NCBI GenBank assembly: GCA_963830165.1
Contig: CAWHKZ010000005.1
Location: 434,001 to 498,000, forward strand
Reading direction: 5' to 3'
Source: Bog-756 sp963830165
Lineage (GTDB): Bacteria > Actinomycetota > Acidimicrobiia > Acidimicrobiales > RAAP-2
DNA: 64,000 nucleotides
This document shows, piece after piece, positions 1 through 9,434 of this stretch. The number at the start of each line of letters is the position of its first letter. Position 1 is the stretch's first letter. The notes under the pieces are model-generated. The model made no database searches and had not been told where the DNA came from. It worked only from the letters and a program-made list of their open reading frames with translations. Both the position numbers and the translations under genes were made by a program.

Positions 1-56
1 GGGCCGAAAGTCACGATCGTCGGATCCTCGGCCCGGCGCCGTCGAACCCCGGACGT

Positions 57-74
57 CGGACGCGCCGGCGTCCG
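57..74 (-). terminator. Hairpin after the antiporter gene
   Basis: A perfect 7-bp stem (CGGACGC / GCGTCCG) with a 4-base loop lies directly after the stop codon of the leftward antiporter gene. There is no T-tract, as is usual for terminators in very GC-rich actinobacteria. Confidence 0.5.
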
Positions 75-1403
75 TCAGGCGTCGTCCCCGGCTTCGGTGG
101 GTCCGTCGGCTGGCACCGTCGAGCGGAACTCGAGGCCCGACCGCGTCCGGAACGGGGCCGTCTCGGCGTGCTCCGGCCGGTGACGCACCAGGGTGGCGGC
201 GAACGCCCCGTACCGCGAGGCCAGTGGGCCGGCGGTCAAGCCGTGGAGCAGCACGCTGAGCGTGACCGTCACGACCACGACGGCCAGGACCTGGTGGGCC
301 CCCGCCGTGTCGAGCGTGTCGAAGGCGATGAGGCCGAACACCACCGAGGCCAGGCCCCGGGGTCCGAACCACCCGACCAGGCCCACCGTGGCGCGGTCGA
401 GACCGGAGCCGACCAGCGACACCGCCACCGGGACCATCCGCAGCACGGTCAGCGCCAGCACGGCGAACACGTAGTCCTCCCAGTGCGCCTCCCGGAAGCC
501 GGGCACCACCATCACCGCCCCGAAGATCATCCACACCAGGAGGGCGAGCAGGCCACCCACCCCCTCGGCGAACAGGACGATCTCCTCGAGGTCCTGGCGG
601 ACGACGCTGCCGAAGCACATCCCGGCGATGAAGGCGGCCACGAAGCCGTTGCCGTGGAGCTGCAGTGACGAGGCGTAGGCCAGGAGAGCCATGCCCAGCG
701 CGGCCAGGGGCCGGAAGCCCTGCATGCTCCACCCCGCGGTGATGGCCCGGGTGAGGAGCCAACCACCCACCAGCCCGACGCCCGCCCCCACGCCGGCGCC
801 CACCACCAGCTCCCGGACGGCACTGGCGAGCTCGGCGGCATGGGCCGTCTCGGTCGAGACGGCACCGACCAGGAAGAGATTGACGAACGGGGTGGCGATC
901 CCGTCGTTGAGGCCGCTCTCGACGTTGAGCAGGCGCCGGATCCGGTCAGGGATGCGCGGGTCCTCCATGATCGTCGCCCCGAGGGCGGCGTCCGTCGGCG
1001 CCACGATGGCCCCTACCGTGGCCGCCACCCAGATGCCGATGCCCGGCAGCACGCCGAACGCCGCCGCGGTGCCGAACCCGATGGTGAGGGGCAGCCCGAT
1101 GGCGAGCAGGCGCACCGGGAGCCCGAGATCGTGGCGGAGCTGGTGGATGTTGACCCGCGAGGCGTCCGTGAACAGCACGAGGGCCAGTGTCACCTCGGCC
1201 AGCGCCAGGATGGTCGACGAGTGCGGGTTGATGGCGAAGAGGTGGACGGGCCCGTGGGTGGCCACCAGGCCGAGCACCACGAAGGCGATCGGTGCACTGA
1301 TCGACCACCGTCCGGCGAGTCCGGAGACCAGTGCCCACAGCACCACGCAGGCGGCGACCACCGTCAGCACCTGCGTGTCCAGCCCATGCTCCACCGTGCG
1401 CAC
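75..1403 (-). CDS. Sodium/proton antiporter, CPA1 (NhaP-like) family
   Basis: A 442-residue integral membrane protein expected to exchange Na+ or K+ for protons across the cytoplasmic membrane. About a dozen hydrophobic segments span residues 15-400. The family motifs APTDAALGA (near 135) and ESGLNDG (near 163), which carry the acidic residues of the ion site, are both present. The tail after residue 405 is hydrophilic and acidic. The start is GTG with a GGGAAGAG-type ribosome site just upstream; a second GTG four codons in is also possible. It lies downstream of, and points the same way as, the secreted repeat protein, with about 118 bases between, so co-transcription is not certain. Ion specificity cannot be read from the sequence. 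Confidence 0.88.
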   Translation of the reverse strand: MRTVEHGLDTQVLTVVAACVVLWALVSGLAGRWSISAPIAFVVLGLVATHGPVHLFAINPHSSTILALAEVTLALVLFTDASRVNIHQLRHDLGLPVRLLAIGLPLTIGFGTAAAFGVLPGIGIWVAATVGAIVAPTDAALGATIMEDPRIPDRIRRLLNVESGLNDGIATPFVNLFLVGAVSTETAHAAELASAVRELVVGAGVGAGVGLVGGWLLTRAITAGWSMQGFRPLAALGMALLAYASSLQLHGNGFVAAFIAGMCFGSVVRQDLEEIVLFAEGVGGLLALLVWMIFGAVMVVPGFREAHWEDYVFAVLALTVLRMVPVAVSLVGSGLDRATVGLVGWFGPRGLASVVFGLIAFDTLDTAGAHQVLAVVVVTVTLSVLLHGLTAGPLASRYGAFAATLVRHRPEHAETAPFRTRSGLEFRSTVPADGPTEAGDDA

Positions 1404-1521
1404 CTCTTCCCAGCTCCCGGGCCGCAGGCGACCGAGGCCGGCCCGGCGGACGCCCTGCAGTCTGCCCGGTGGCCACGCGCCGCGAGCGCGACGGTGGCTC
1501 CGGCGCGCCGGGCGCGGCCGA

Positions 1522-3162
1522 TCAGCCCAGTGCCATCCCGACGATGGGCTTCACCAGCGACAGCGAGCCGGAGGAGCCCTCGAAGGTGGCACTGCCGAAG
1601 GCGAAGATGCCGCCGTCGGAGGCCACCAGGTAGTAGCCGTCGCCGTCGGGGGCCGCGGCCATCCCGACGATGGGCCGGTTGAGGTGCTGGCTGCCCATCG
1701 AGCCGAAGAACGGCGCGTTGAACGAGAAGATGCCGCCGTCGGCGGCCACCAGCCAGTAGCCCCCGGTGGCCGGGTCGGCGGCCATGCCCACGATCGGCTG
1801 GTCGAGGTGCTTGCCACCCATCGAGCCCTGGAACGTGGCGTCGGGACCGTAGGAGAAGATGCCGCCGTCGGCGGCCACCAACCAGTAGCCGTCGCCGTCG
1901 GGGGCCGCGGCCATGCCCACGATCGGCTGGTCGAGCGCGAGCCCGCCGGCCGACCCGTAGAACGGTACGGAGCCGTAGGAGAAGATCCCCCCGTCGGAGG
2001 CGACCGCCCAGCAGCCGCCGCCGCCCGGCACCGCGGTCATGCCCACGATCGGGTGGCTGGGTGCGGCGATCGATCCGGAGCAGGCCTTTCGGCGCCCGAA
2101 GCCGACCACGCTGCCGGCCGGGCTGACCAGCTGGTATCCCGTCCCTCCGGGCGTGGCGGCCATGGCCGCGGTGGTCCCGGTTCCCGTCAGCGAGCCGTAG
2201 AACGGCCGTCCGTAGCTGAAGATCCCACCGTCGGAGGCGACCAGCCAGTAGCCGCCGCTGCCCGGGGCCGGGGCGGCCACCGGCAGGTAGATGGGCGGCG
2301 TGACTCCGTCGTAGGCGACCCGGCGGTTGAAGGCGCACTGGCCCGTGCCGTATCCGCCGACCGGGGTGGCCGTGGACTGGCCGGAGTCGCCGAACTGCAC
2401 CGCCGGGGAGTCGTCCTCGCAGATCAGGTTGCCGCCGACGCTGTAGTTGTGGACGATCTCGTTGCCGTCGGGATCGACCGTGGTGATGTCCGAGAACGTG
2501 GCACTGCCGCCGATGGTGTTGCGCAGCGCCCCGAACCAGTCGGTGGTGAGGTCGGTGACCGACAGGTCCCCACCGACGGTGTCGTCCTCGATGTCGCTGT
2601 ACACCACCCCGTAGCCGCCGGGGATCGCGTAGAAGACGTTCGCGGGAGAGGCGGTGCACACCGTTCCGCACCCACCGCCGGTCATCTGCAGGTCGCCAAG
2701 GACGGTGGTCTCGTGCAGGATGACCCCGAGCGCATCGGTGGCGGTCAGGGTGCCCTCCACCTTGGTCGTCGACGTACCTGTCGGGTCGTCGTAGCAGGGG
2801 AAGCTGGACGCGTCGCAACCGAGGATGAGCGAGGACCCGGACGCCGCCGTCAGATCGCCCTGGATCATCAGGTTCGGCGACGTGGCGGTCGCGCCGTCGC
2901 CGAGGGCCCAGGTAGCGACCAGCGCGGCCCCCGTGACCACCGTGACGTTGCCCGTCACGATCACCTTGCCCACGCTGATGTCGCAGACGCCGTTGACTAC
3001 GAGCGCACTGTAGGTACCACCCGTCAGCGCCTCGGGTGAGGCCACCGTACCGCCGCAGGTCGGAACCGGGGAGCCCGCAGCTGCGGTGGCCGATGCACCG
3101 GCCACCGTGCCGACCGGAGCGAGGAGGAGTAGGACACCGACGAGGGCGGCTCGGCTGCGCAT
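1522..3162 (-). CDS. Secreted protein with C-terminal six-repeat propeller-like domain
   Basis: A 546-residue exported protein. A Sec signal peptide is clear (MRSRAALVG..., cleaved near residue 29). Residues 35-290 are rich in G, T, V and S with short beta-strand periodicity, like a solenoid or beta-helix, and contain paired cysteines. Residues 300-546 hold six repeats of 41-43 residues, each built on YWLVASDGGIFSYG followed by FYGS and PIVGMAA; such repeats are common in exported proteins of Acidimicrobiia and related actinobacteria. A six-bladed propeller is the likely fold. No catalytic motif is visible; surface adhesion or polymer binding is a guess. It is divergent from the amidase gene, so their promoters share the 89-base gap. 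Confidence 0.75.
   Translation of the reverse strand: MRSRAALVGVLLLLAPVGTVAGASATAAAGSPVPTCGGTVASPEALTGGTYSALVVNGVCDISVGKVIVTGNVTVVTGAALVATWALGDGATATSPNLMIQGDLTAASGSSLILGCDASSFPCYDDPTGTSTTKVEGTLTATDALGVILHETTVLGDLQMTGGGCGTVCTASPANVFYAIPGGYGVVYSDIEDDTVGGDLSVTDLTTDWFGALRNTIGGSATFSDITTVDPDGNEIVHNYSVGGNLICEDDSPAVQFGDSGQSTATPVGGYGTGQCAFNRRVAYDGVTPPIYLPVAAPAPGSGGYWLVASDGGIFSYGRPFYGSLTGTGTTAAMAATPGGTGYQLVSPAGSVVGFGRRKACSGSIAAPSHPIVGMTAVPGGGGCWAVASDGGIFSYGSVPFYGSAGGLALDQPIVGMAAAPDGDGYWLVAADGGIFSYGPDATFQGSMGGKHLDQPIVGMAADPATGGYWLVAADGGIFSFNAPFFGSMGSQHLNRPIVGMAAAPDGDGYYLVASDGGIFAFGSATFEGSSGSLSLVKPIVGMALG
1540..2275 (-). repeat. Coding tandem repeats (six units of about 126 bp)
   Basis: The segment GAAGATGCCGCCGTCGG recurs at about 1603, 1726, 1855 and 1981 and, more diverged, near 2217. 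Spacing is 123-129 bp, matching the 41-43-residue protein repeats. The three inner units are the most alike at DNA level, which fits recent duplication or conversion. Confidence 0.8.
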
Positions 3163-3251
3163 GCGGCAACGCTAGGCCGCTGCCGGTCCCGACGGGTCGA
3201 CCGAGCGCCCGCACGCTGTCCGCCCGGTCCGGGGTTGTCTACCCTGCGTCG

Positions 3252-4727
3252 ATGCCGACCGATCCCCACCCGTCCACCGAGGCCACCGCCTACCTCGGGG
3301 TCGCCGCGCTCGTCGCCGGGTTCGGGGACGGCTCCCGCTCCAGCGCCGGGGTCGTCGACGCGCTCCTCGACCGGATCGCCGCCGTCGACGACCCGGCCGG
3401 ACCGGTCGGCCTCCGGGCCGTGGCCGCGCTGGCCGCCGACGCACGGCAGGTGGCGGCCGAGCGCGACCTCGAACGCTCCCGGGGGGTCGTGCGCGGGCCA
3501 CTCCACGGCGTGCCGGTGCTGGTCAAGGACAACATCGAGGTCACCGGCCTGCCCGGAACGGCCGGATCGACCGCCCTCCTCGGGCGGCCGGCCACCGACG
3601 CGCCGCTGGTCACCCGCCTGCGGGAGGCCGGAGCGGTCGTGCTCGGCAGCACCAACCTGTCCGAATGGGCCAACATCCGCTCCGAGCGGTCGACGAGCGG
3701 CTGGTCGGCCACGGGCGGCCTGGTCGGCAACCCGTGGGCACTGGACCGCAGTCCCGGGGGCTCGTCGTCCGGGTCGGGCGCGGCGGTGGCCGCCGGACTC
3801 GCGCCCCTCGCCGTCGGCACCGAGACGGACGGCTCCATCGTCTGCCCGGCCTCCGTCAGCGGCGTGGTGGGCCTGAAGCCCACGGTCGGCACCGTCCCGA
3901 CCGGCGGTGTCGTGCCGATCAGCGCCAGCCAGGACAGCCCCGGACCCATGGCCCGCACGGTGGCCGACGTGGCCGCCCTCTACGCCGTGCTGGCCGATGT
4001 CGATCCTGTCGACCTCGACGATCCGTCCCCCCGGTTCGTGGCCGCCACCACGTGGCGGACCGACCACCCGCCGACCGACCATCTGGTGGCCGCGTTCGTC
4101 GAGGCGCTGCGCGTCTCGGGCGAGACCGTCGTCGACGGCCAGGTGGCGACTCCCGGGCCCGGGGTCGTCGACGACGAGTTCGCCGTGCTCCTGGCCGAGC
4201 TGGTGGACGACCTCGGCGCCTACCTGGCCTCCCGCCCGGGTGCCGGTGTCCGCTCGCTGGCCGATGTGGTGGCCCACGAGCAGGCCCACGCCGACGTGGA
4301 GCTCCCGTGGTTCGGACACGAACTGTTCGCCCAGGCCCTCGGCACCGGCGGTCGGGCCGGCGAGGCCTACGCCGCGGCCCGGGCCCGCAACCTCGCGTGG
4401 GCGGTCGACTCGTGCCTGGGACCGGCGCTGGACGGCGCCGACGTGCTGGTGGCCGCGGCCTACGGGCCCGCCTGGAAGAGCGATCTGGTCGTGGGCGGCC
4501 ACGGTGGTGCCGTCTCCAGCTGGGTCACCACACCGGCGGCCATCGCCGGCTGGCCGATCATGAGCGTGCCCGTCGGACTGGTCCACGGGCTGCCCGTCGG
4601 CCTGGCCCTGGTCGCCCGGCCGGGCGAGGAGTGGACGCTGCTCGCCGCCGCGTCCCGCGTCGAGGCGGTGGTGGCCGCCACCGCCCCGCTCCCCCGGCCG
4701 TCGTGGCGGGCGCCGGGCCGCGGCTGA
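3252..4727 (+). CDS. Amidase, amidase-signature family
   Basis: A 491-residue cytoplasmic hydrolase of the amidase-signature family, which cleaves carboxamides by a Ser-Ser-Lys triad. The lysine is in VLVKDN (K92), the cis-serine in GGSSSGS (about 171-173) and the nucleophile in ETDGSIVCPA (S195), so the active site is complete. The ATG at 3252 is preferred because the family begins close to this point; the open frame upstream is not protein-like. The substrate is unknown, and there is no GatB/GatC neighbour, so this is not the tRNA amidotransferase subunit. It converges on the SRPBCC gene with only 6 bases between stops. Confidence 0.88.
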   Translation: MPTDPHPSTEATAYLGVAALVAGFGDGSRSSAGVVDALLDRIAAVDDPAGPVGLRAVAALAADARQVAAERDLERSRGVVRGPLHGVPVLVKDNIEVTGLPGTAGSTALLGRPATDAPLVTRLREAGAVVLGSTNLSEWANIRSERSTSGWSATGGLVGNPWALDRSPGGSSSGSGAAVAAGLAPLAVGTETDGSIVCPASVSGVVGLKPTVGTVPTGGVVPISASQDSPGPMARTVADVAALYAVLADVDPVDLDDPSPRFVAATTWRTDHPPTDHLVAAFVEALRVSGETVVDGQVATPGPGVVDDEFAVLLAELVDDLGAYLASRPGAGVRSLADVVAHEQAHADVELPWFGHELFAQALGTGGRAGEAYAAARARNLAWAVDSCLGPALDGADVLVAAAYGPAWKSDLVVGGHGGAVSSWVTTPAAIAGWPIMSVPVGLVHGLPVGLALVARPGEEWTLLAAASRVEAVVAATAPLPRPSWRAPGRG

Positions 4728-4733
4728 GCCCGC

Positions 4734-5192
4734 TCAGGCCTCGGCGGCCGCCCTGAGGTTGCGCAACGTCTCCTCCATGCCGCCCCGGTTGTGGCCCACC
4801 CGGTCCTCGACGCCGGTCACCACCCTGCCCAGGATCGTCACCAGCGTCCCCCGTTCGTCGTCCCACGTCTCGGTGACCAGGCACCCCCCGTCCGTCGGCT
4901 CGAAGCGGTAGGTCCAGCGGGCGACCTTCAGGCCCAGGGCGGTGACCCGGAACGCCAGGATCCGGCCGGGCACCGCCTCGACCACCGTGCCCGACGTGGA
5001 CCACCGCTTCCGGCCGGCGGAGTTCGTCCCCTTGAACCTGGCCCCCGCCGCCGCCCCGGTGGCGCCGCCGAGCCAGGCCGCCCCGTCGTTCTCCGGGGAC
5101 CACTCGCCCATCCGGGTGAGGTCGGCCACCATCCCGTAGACCGTCTCGGCCGGCGCCCCGATGTCGGCGGTCACGTGCACGTGCGCTCCCAC
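4734..5192 (-). CDS. SRPBCC (START/polyketide cyclase-like) protein
   Basis: A 152-residue single-domain protein of the SRPBCC fold, a helix-grip barrel with a deep hydrophobic cavity that binds lipids or aromatic compounds. The N-terminal strand HVTADIGAPAETVYGMVADL, the segment WSPENDGAAWLGG and the C-terminal helix with EETLRNL are typical of the polyketide cyclase/dehydrase-like group. The chosen start is GTG at 5192 with GGCGGAG a few bases upstream; a second GTG three codons in is equally possible. It is divergent from the monooxygenase gene (89 bases), which may suggest shared control. No ligand can be named. Confidence 0.75.
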   Translation of the reverse strand: MGAHVHVTADIGAPAETVYGMVADLTRMGEWSPENDGAAWLGGATGAAAGARFKGTNSAGRKRWSTSGTVVEAVPGRILAFRVTALGLKVARWTYRFEPTDGGCLVTETWDDERGTLVTILGRVVTGVEDRVGHNRGGMEETLRNLRAAAEA

Positions 5193-5281
5193 TCCGCCAC
5201 CGTACCGGCGCCCGGCGGCACCGTCCTGCGGACGGGCACCCGGCCCGGTGTCCAGGCCGGCGCCGACCCTAGACTCCGCCC

Positions 5282-7094
5282 ATGGCAGACCCCGCCGCGG
5301 CCGACCTCGGCTTCGACCCCGACGCGCTGCGGCGCCGCTACGCCGAGGAGCGGGAGAGGCGCCTGCGCCCCGACGGCAAGGACCAGTACCTCGAGGTGTC
5401 CGGCGACTACGCCGGGTTCGTGACCGACCGGCTGGGGCACGTACCCGACCGGCCCCCGCTCGACGAGGAGGTGGGTGCCGTCGTGGTGGGGGGCGGCTTC
5501 GGCGGCCTGCTCGCCGGGGCCCGGCTCCGTGGGGCCGGCATCGACGACGTGCGCCTGGTCGAGAAGGGGGCCGGTATCGGCGGCACCTGGTACTGGAACC
5601 AGTACCCGGGAGCCCAGTGCGACATCGAGTCCTACATCTACCTGCCCCTGCTCGAGGAGCTCGGCGTCGTTCCCTCCGAGCGCTACGCACACGCCCCGGA
5701 GATCCTCGACCATGCCCGGCGCATCGCCGACCACTACGGGCTGGCGTCGCGCGCCCTGCTCGGCACCGAGGTCACCGACATGCACTGGGACGACGTCACG
5801 GGCCGCTGGTCCGTGCACACCTCGCGGGGCGACCGCCTCCGGGCCCGCTTCGTGGTCACGGCCACCGGCCCGCTGCACCGGCCCAAGCTGCCCGGGGTCG
5901 ACGGCATCGGCACGTTCCGCGGTCACTCCTTCCACACCAGCCGGTGGGACTACGCCTATACCGGCGGCGGCCCCGAGGGAGGGCTCGACGGGCTGGCCGA
6001 CAAGCGCGTGGCCGTCATCGGCACCGGGGCCACGGCGGTGCAGATCGTGCCCCACCTCGGCCGGTCCGCCGCCCGCCTGACCGTCTTCCAGCGGACCCCC
6101 TCGTCGATCGACGTGCGCGGCAACCGGCCCACCGATCCCCGGTGGGCGGCCGGCCTCGCCCCCGGCTCGGCAGCGCGAGCGGGTCCGCAACTTCAACGCC
6201 GTGCTGTCCGGCGTGCCCCAGGAGGTCGACCTGGTCGGCGACGGATGGACGACGCTCGTCGGCAAGATGATGCAGATCTACCGGAGCGGGCGGGCGGGCG
6301 TCCTCGACCGCCCCTTCGAGGAGGTCCTCGAACTGGCCAACTTCGAGAAGATGGAGGAGATCCGGGCCCGCGTCGACGCCGAGGTGCAGGACCCGGCCGT
6401 GGCCGAGGCGCTCAAGCCGTACTACAAGATGTTCTGCAAGCGGCCCTGCTTCCACGACGAGTACCTGGCCACGTTCAATCGGCCCACCGTCACCCTGGTC
6501 GACACCGACGGCCGGGGCGTCGACCGGATCACCGAGGAGGGCGTGGTGGCCGGCGGGATCCTCCACCCCGTCGACTGCATCATCTACGCCACCGGGTTCG
6601 AGGTCGGCACCGGCTACGAGCGGCGGGCCGGCTTCCGCATCCACGGGCGCGACGGGCGCACGCTCACCGACAAGTGGGACGAGCGGGGCATGCGCACGCT
6701 CCACGGCATGCTCACCCACGACTACCCCAACCTCTTCATCCTCGGGCAGTCGCAGGGGGCGTGGACCGCCAACTTCACCCAGCTCCTCGACGAGGCCACG
6801 CTCCACATGGCTCGCATCGTCGAGCACCTCGAGGCCCAGGACCTGTGGTCGGTCGAGGCCACGGCCGAGGCCGAGGACGCGTGGTCCGCCGAGATCGTCG
6901 CCCATGCGGTCAACGGCACCGGGGGCATCGGCGGGTCGGACTGCACGCCCGGCTACTACAACAACGAGGGGCGGCCTCTCGACGGGCCCCCGTGGAGCGC
7001 GTCCTACGGGAAGGGCTCCATCGAGTTCTTCCGGCTGACCACGGCCTGGCGCGAGTCGGGCGCCTGGGAGGGCGTCACGTTCGCCGGTCGCTGA
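5282..7094 (+). CDS. Baeyer-Villiger-type flavin monooxygenase (one frameshift)
   Basis: A class B flavin monooxygenase of about 603 residues expected to use FAD and NADPH to insert oxygen into ketones or oxidise heteroatoms. Visible are the FAD Rossmann motif VVVGGGFGG (near 65), the Baeyer-Villiger fingerprint FRGHSFHTSRWDY (near 213), and the NADPH motif VAVIGTGATAVQ (near 242). The frame breaks at about 6167, where GGCTCGGCAG stands for an expected GGCTGGCAG; dropping one base continues the protein as PGWQRERVRNFNAVL and it then runs intact to the stop at 7094. A sequencing error is more likely than decay because both halves are well conserved. The substrate is unknown. Confidence 0.85.
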
Positions 7095-7114
7095 CCACCG
7101 GGGGCCGCCGGTGG
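7095..7114 (+). terminator. Hairpin after the monooxygenase gene
   Basis: CCACCGG and CCGGTGG form a 7-bp stem around a 6-base loop immediately after the stop codon. It is short, so termination is only a possibility. Confidence 0.35.
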
Positions 7115-7205
7115 GCGGGGGCCCGGCGCACGTAGGATTGCCCGGCTGCCACCCCGGGCGGTACCCCTTCGGTCATCACCCACGACACAGGAGAGACGCG
7201 AGGCC

Positions 7206-9356
7206 ATGAGCACGGTGACCGGCGACCCGGTGGAGCCGGCGGCCCTCGCCACGGCCGACGAACCGGGCACGGCGCCGGGCGACCGCAGGTTCCGCCCCGA
7301 CGTGGAGGGCCTGCGGGCGGTGGCCGTGGTCCTCGTCGTGCTCTACCACGCCGACCTGCGCGGGCTGTCGGGAGGCTTCGTCGGCGTCGACGTGTTCTTC
7401 GTGATCTCGGGATTCGTGATCACCGGCCTGCTGCTGCGCGAGCGGGAGGCGAGCGGGTCCACGTCGCTGGTCTCGTTCTACGGCCGCCGGGCCCGGCGCA
7501 TCCTGCCGGCGGCCACCCTGGTGATCGTCACCGTGGTGATCGCCACCTACGCCGTGCTCGGCGTCTACTACGGCGACCCGACGGCGATCACCGCCCGGTG
7601 GACCTCGGTGTTCCTGGCCAACTTCCACTTCGCGGCCACCGGGACGAACTACCTCACGGCGACCCAGCCGCCGTCACCGCTGCAGAACTTCTGGTCGTTG
7701 GCCGTGGAGGAGCAGTTCTACCTGGTGTTCCCGGCCATCGTCCTGGTGGCCGCCTCGCTGCGGTCGCGGGTGTCGGTGCGGGCCCGGCTGACCGCCGTGC
7801 TCCTGCCCATCATCCTCCTGTCGTTCCTGCTGTCGGCGGTGCAGACCGGCACCGATCCGTCCACGGCGTACTTCTCGCCGCTCACCCGGGCCTGGGAGCT
7901 GGCGCTCGGCGCGCTGGTGGCGGTGGCCACCCCGTCGCTGCTCCGGCTGCACCGGCATGCCGCGGCGGCCATGACGTGGGCCGGCCTGGCCGCCATCGCC
8001 TACGCGGCAGTCGCCTACTCGTCGGCCACCTCCTACCCGGGCACGGCCGTGGCCGTACCGGTCGTGGGCACGGCACTCGTCATCGCCGGCGGCGCCCCGG
8101 TGCCCCGGTGGGGGGCCGAATCCGTCCTGCGGCTCGGCCCGTTCCAGTGGTTCGGCCGGCTCTCCTACTCCCTCTACCTGTGGCACTGGCCGATCCTGAT
8201 CCTGGCCGCCGAGTCGGCCAGCAGCTTTTCGCTGCCCTTCCGCAGCAACATCGTGTGGCTGCTGGTCTCGGTGGCCGCCGCCTACGTCACCTACCGGCTC
8301 GTCGAGAACCCGATCCGCCACGCCGCGCTCTGGTCCGGGCGCCGGTGGCTGCCCCTCGCGGCGGGCGCCGCGCTCATCGCCACGTCGCTGGTGGTCGCCA
8401 CCGTGGGCCTGGCCGTCCAGCCGACCCCGAGCAGCTCCTCGGCCGGCCGGGCCGTCGTGCCGCTCACGCCCGCGGAGCTGAAGCACGAGGTGGCCGCGGC
8501 CGTCCACATCACCTCGCTCCCCGCCGATCTCGCCCCGTCCCTGGCCGGCGTGCGCACCGACTGGGGCGGTCCCACCGCGCCGTGCTGGCCTTCCTACGGG
8601 CAGTCGACCGTGGGCCGCTGCCTCTTCGGCGACCCGAACGGCACCAGGACCATGGTGCTCTACGGCGACTCCCATGCCGCCATGTGGTTCGACACCATGG
8701 ACGACCTCGCCTACCTGCTGGGCTGGAAGCTCCTGATCCTGGCCAAGGGTGACTGCCCGGTGCTCGACCTGCCCTTCGCCGATCCCGCGGGCTACGGGTC
8801 GCCCGACGGCACGTTCACGGCGTGCACCCAGTGGCACCGGTTCGCGTTGCAGCGCATCGCCGAGGTCCATCCGACCCTGGTCATCGTCACCGAGGACGCC
8901 GACCTCGGGCCGGGGGACCGGCACTACTCGCCCGACACGTGGCAGGCGGCGATGGTCCACACCATCCACGAGCTGCCGGTGCCCGCCTCGGAGGTGGTCG
9001 TGCTCGGCAACATTCCCCAGCTGACCCAGGGCGGCCCCGACTGCCTGTCGCTCAACCCGCACGCCGTGCAGCGGTGCTCCGGCCCGAACCTGCCCTACAC
9101 GGCCGAGCACACCGATGCCGAGAAGCGCGCCGCGGCGCAGGCGGGGGCCCACTTCGTCGACACCACCCCCTGGTTCTGCTCGACCACGTGCACCGACGTC
9201 ATCGGCCGCTACCAGCCGTACTGGGACCCGTACCACGTGACCAACACCTACGCCCACGTGCTCGGCCCCACCCTCCTGCAGGCGCTGGCCGCCGTGCTCC
9301 ACCCTCCGGCTGAGGCGCCGGCCACGACGACGTCGGGTCCCGGCAGCGCAGGGTGA
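7206..9356 (+). CDS. Membrane O-acyltransferase with C-terminal SGNH domain
   Basis: A 716-residue protein of the OafA/YrhL type. Residues 27-420 form an acyltransferase-3 domain with about ten membrane segments; it opens with FRPDVEGLRAVAVVLVVLYH, holding the catalytic-type histidine, and has the R-R pair in SFYGRRARRILPA. Residues 440-700 form an extracytoplasmic SGNH esterase-like domain with the nucleophile in YGDSHAAMW and the C-terminal Asp-His pair in DPYHVTN. Such proteins transfer acetyl or other acyl groups to cell-surface polysaccharides, peptidoglycan or secondary metabolites; which one cannot be told. The ATG start has an AGGAGAG ribosome site about 10 bases upstream. Confidence 0.88.
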   Translation: MSTVTGDPVEPAALATADEPGTAPGDRRFRPDVEGLRAVAVVLVVLYHADLRGLSGGFVGVDVFFVISGFVITGLLLREREASGSTSLVSFYGRRARRILPAATLVIVTVVIATYAVLGVYYGDPTAITARWTSVFLANFHFAATGTNYLTATQPPSPLQNFWSLAVEEQFYLVFPAIVLVAASLRSRVSVRARLTAVLLPIILLSFLLSAVQTGTDPSTAYFSPLTRAWELALGALVAVATPSLLRLHRHAAAAMTWAGLAAIAYAAVAYSSATSYPGTAVAVPVVGTALVIAGGAPVPRWGAESVLRLGPFQWFGRLSYSLYLWHWPILILAAESASSFSLPFRSNIVWLLVSVAAAYVTYRLVENPIRHAALWSGRRWLPLAAGAALIATSLVVATVGLAVQPTPSSSSAGRAVVPLTPAELKHEVAAAVHITSLPADLAPSLAGVRTDWGGPTAPCWPSYGQSTVGRCLFGDPNGTRTMVLYGDSHAAMWFDTMDDLAYLLGWKLLILAKGDCPVLDLPFADPAGYGSPDGTFTACTQWHRFALQRIAEVHPTLVIVTEDADLGPGDRHYSPDTWQAAMVHTIHELPVPASEVVVLGNIPQLTQGGPDCLSLNPHAVQRCSGPNLPYTAEHTDAEKRAAAQAGAHFVDTTPWFCSTTCTDVIGRYQPYWDPYHVTNTYAHVLGPTLLQALAAVLHPPAEAPATTTSGPGSAG

Positions 9357-9434
9357 CCCGCGTCTAACCTGCGGTCAACTCTGGCGACGGGTAGGGGCAG
9401 TGCGGACACTCCCATGTGAACGGCGGACCGGCTG

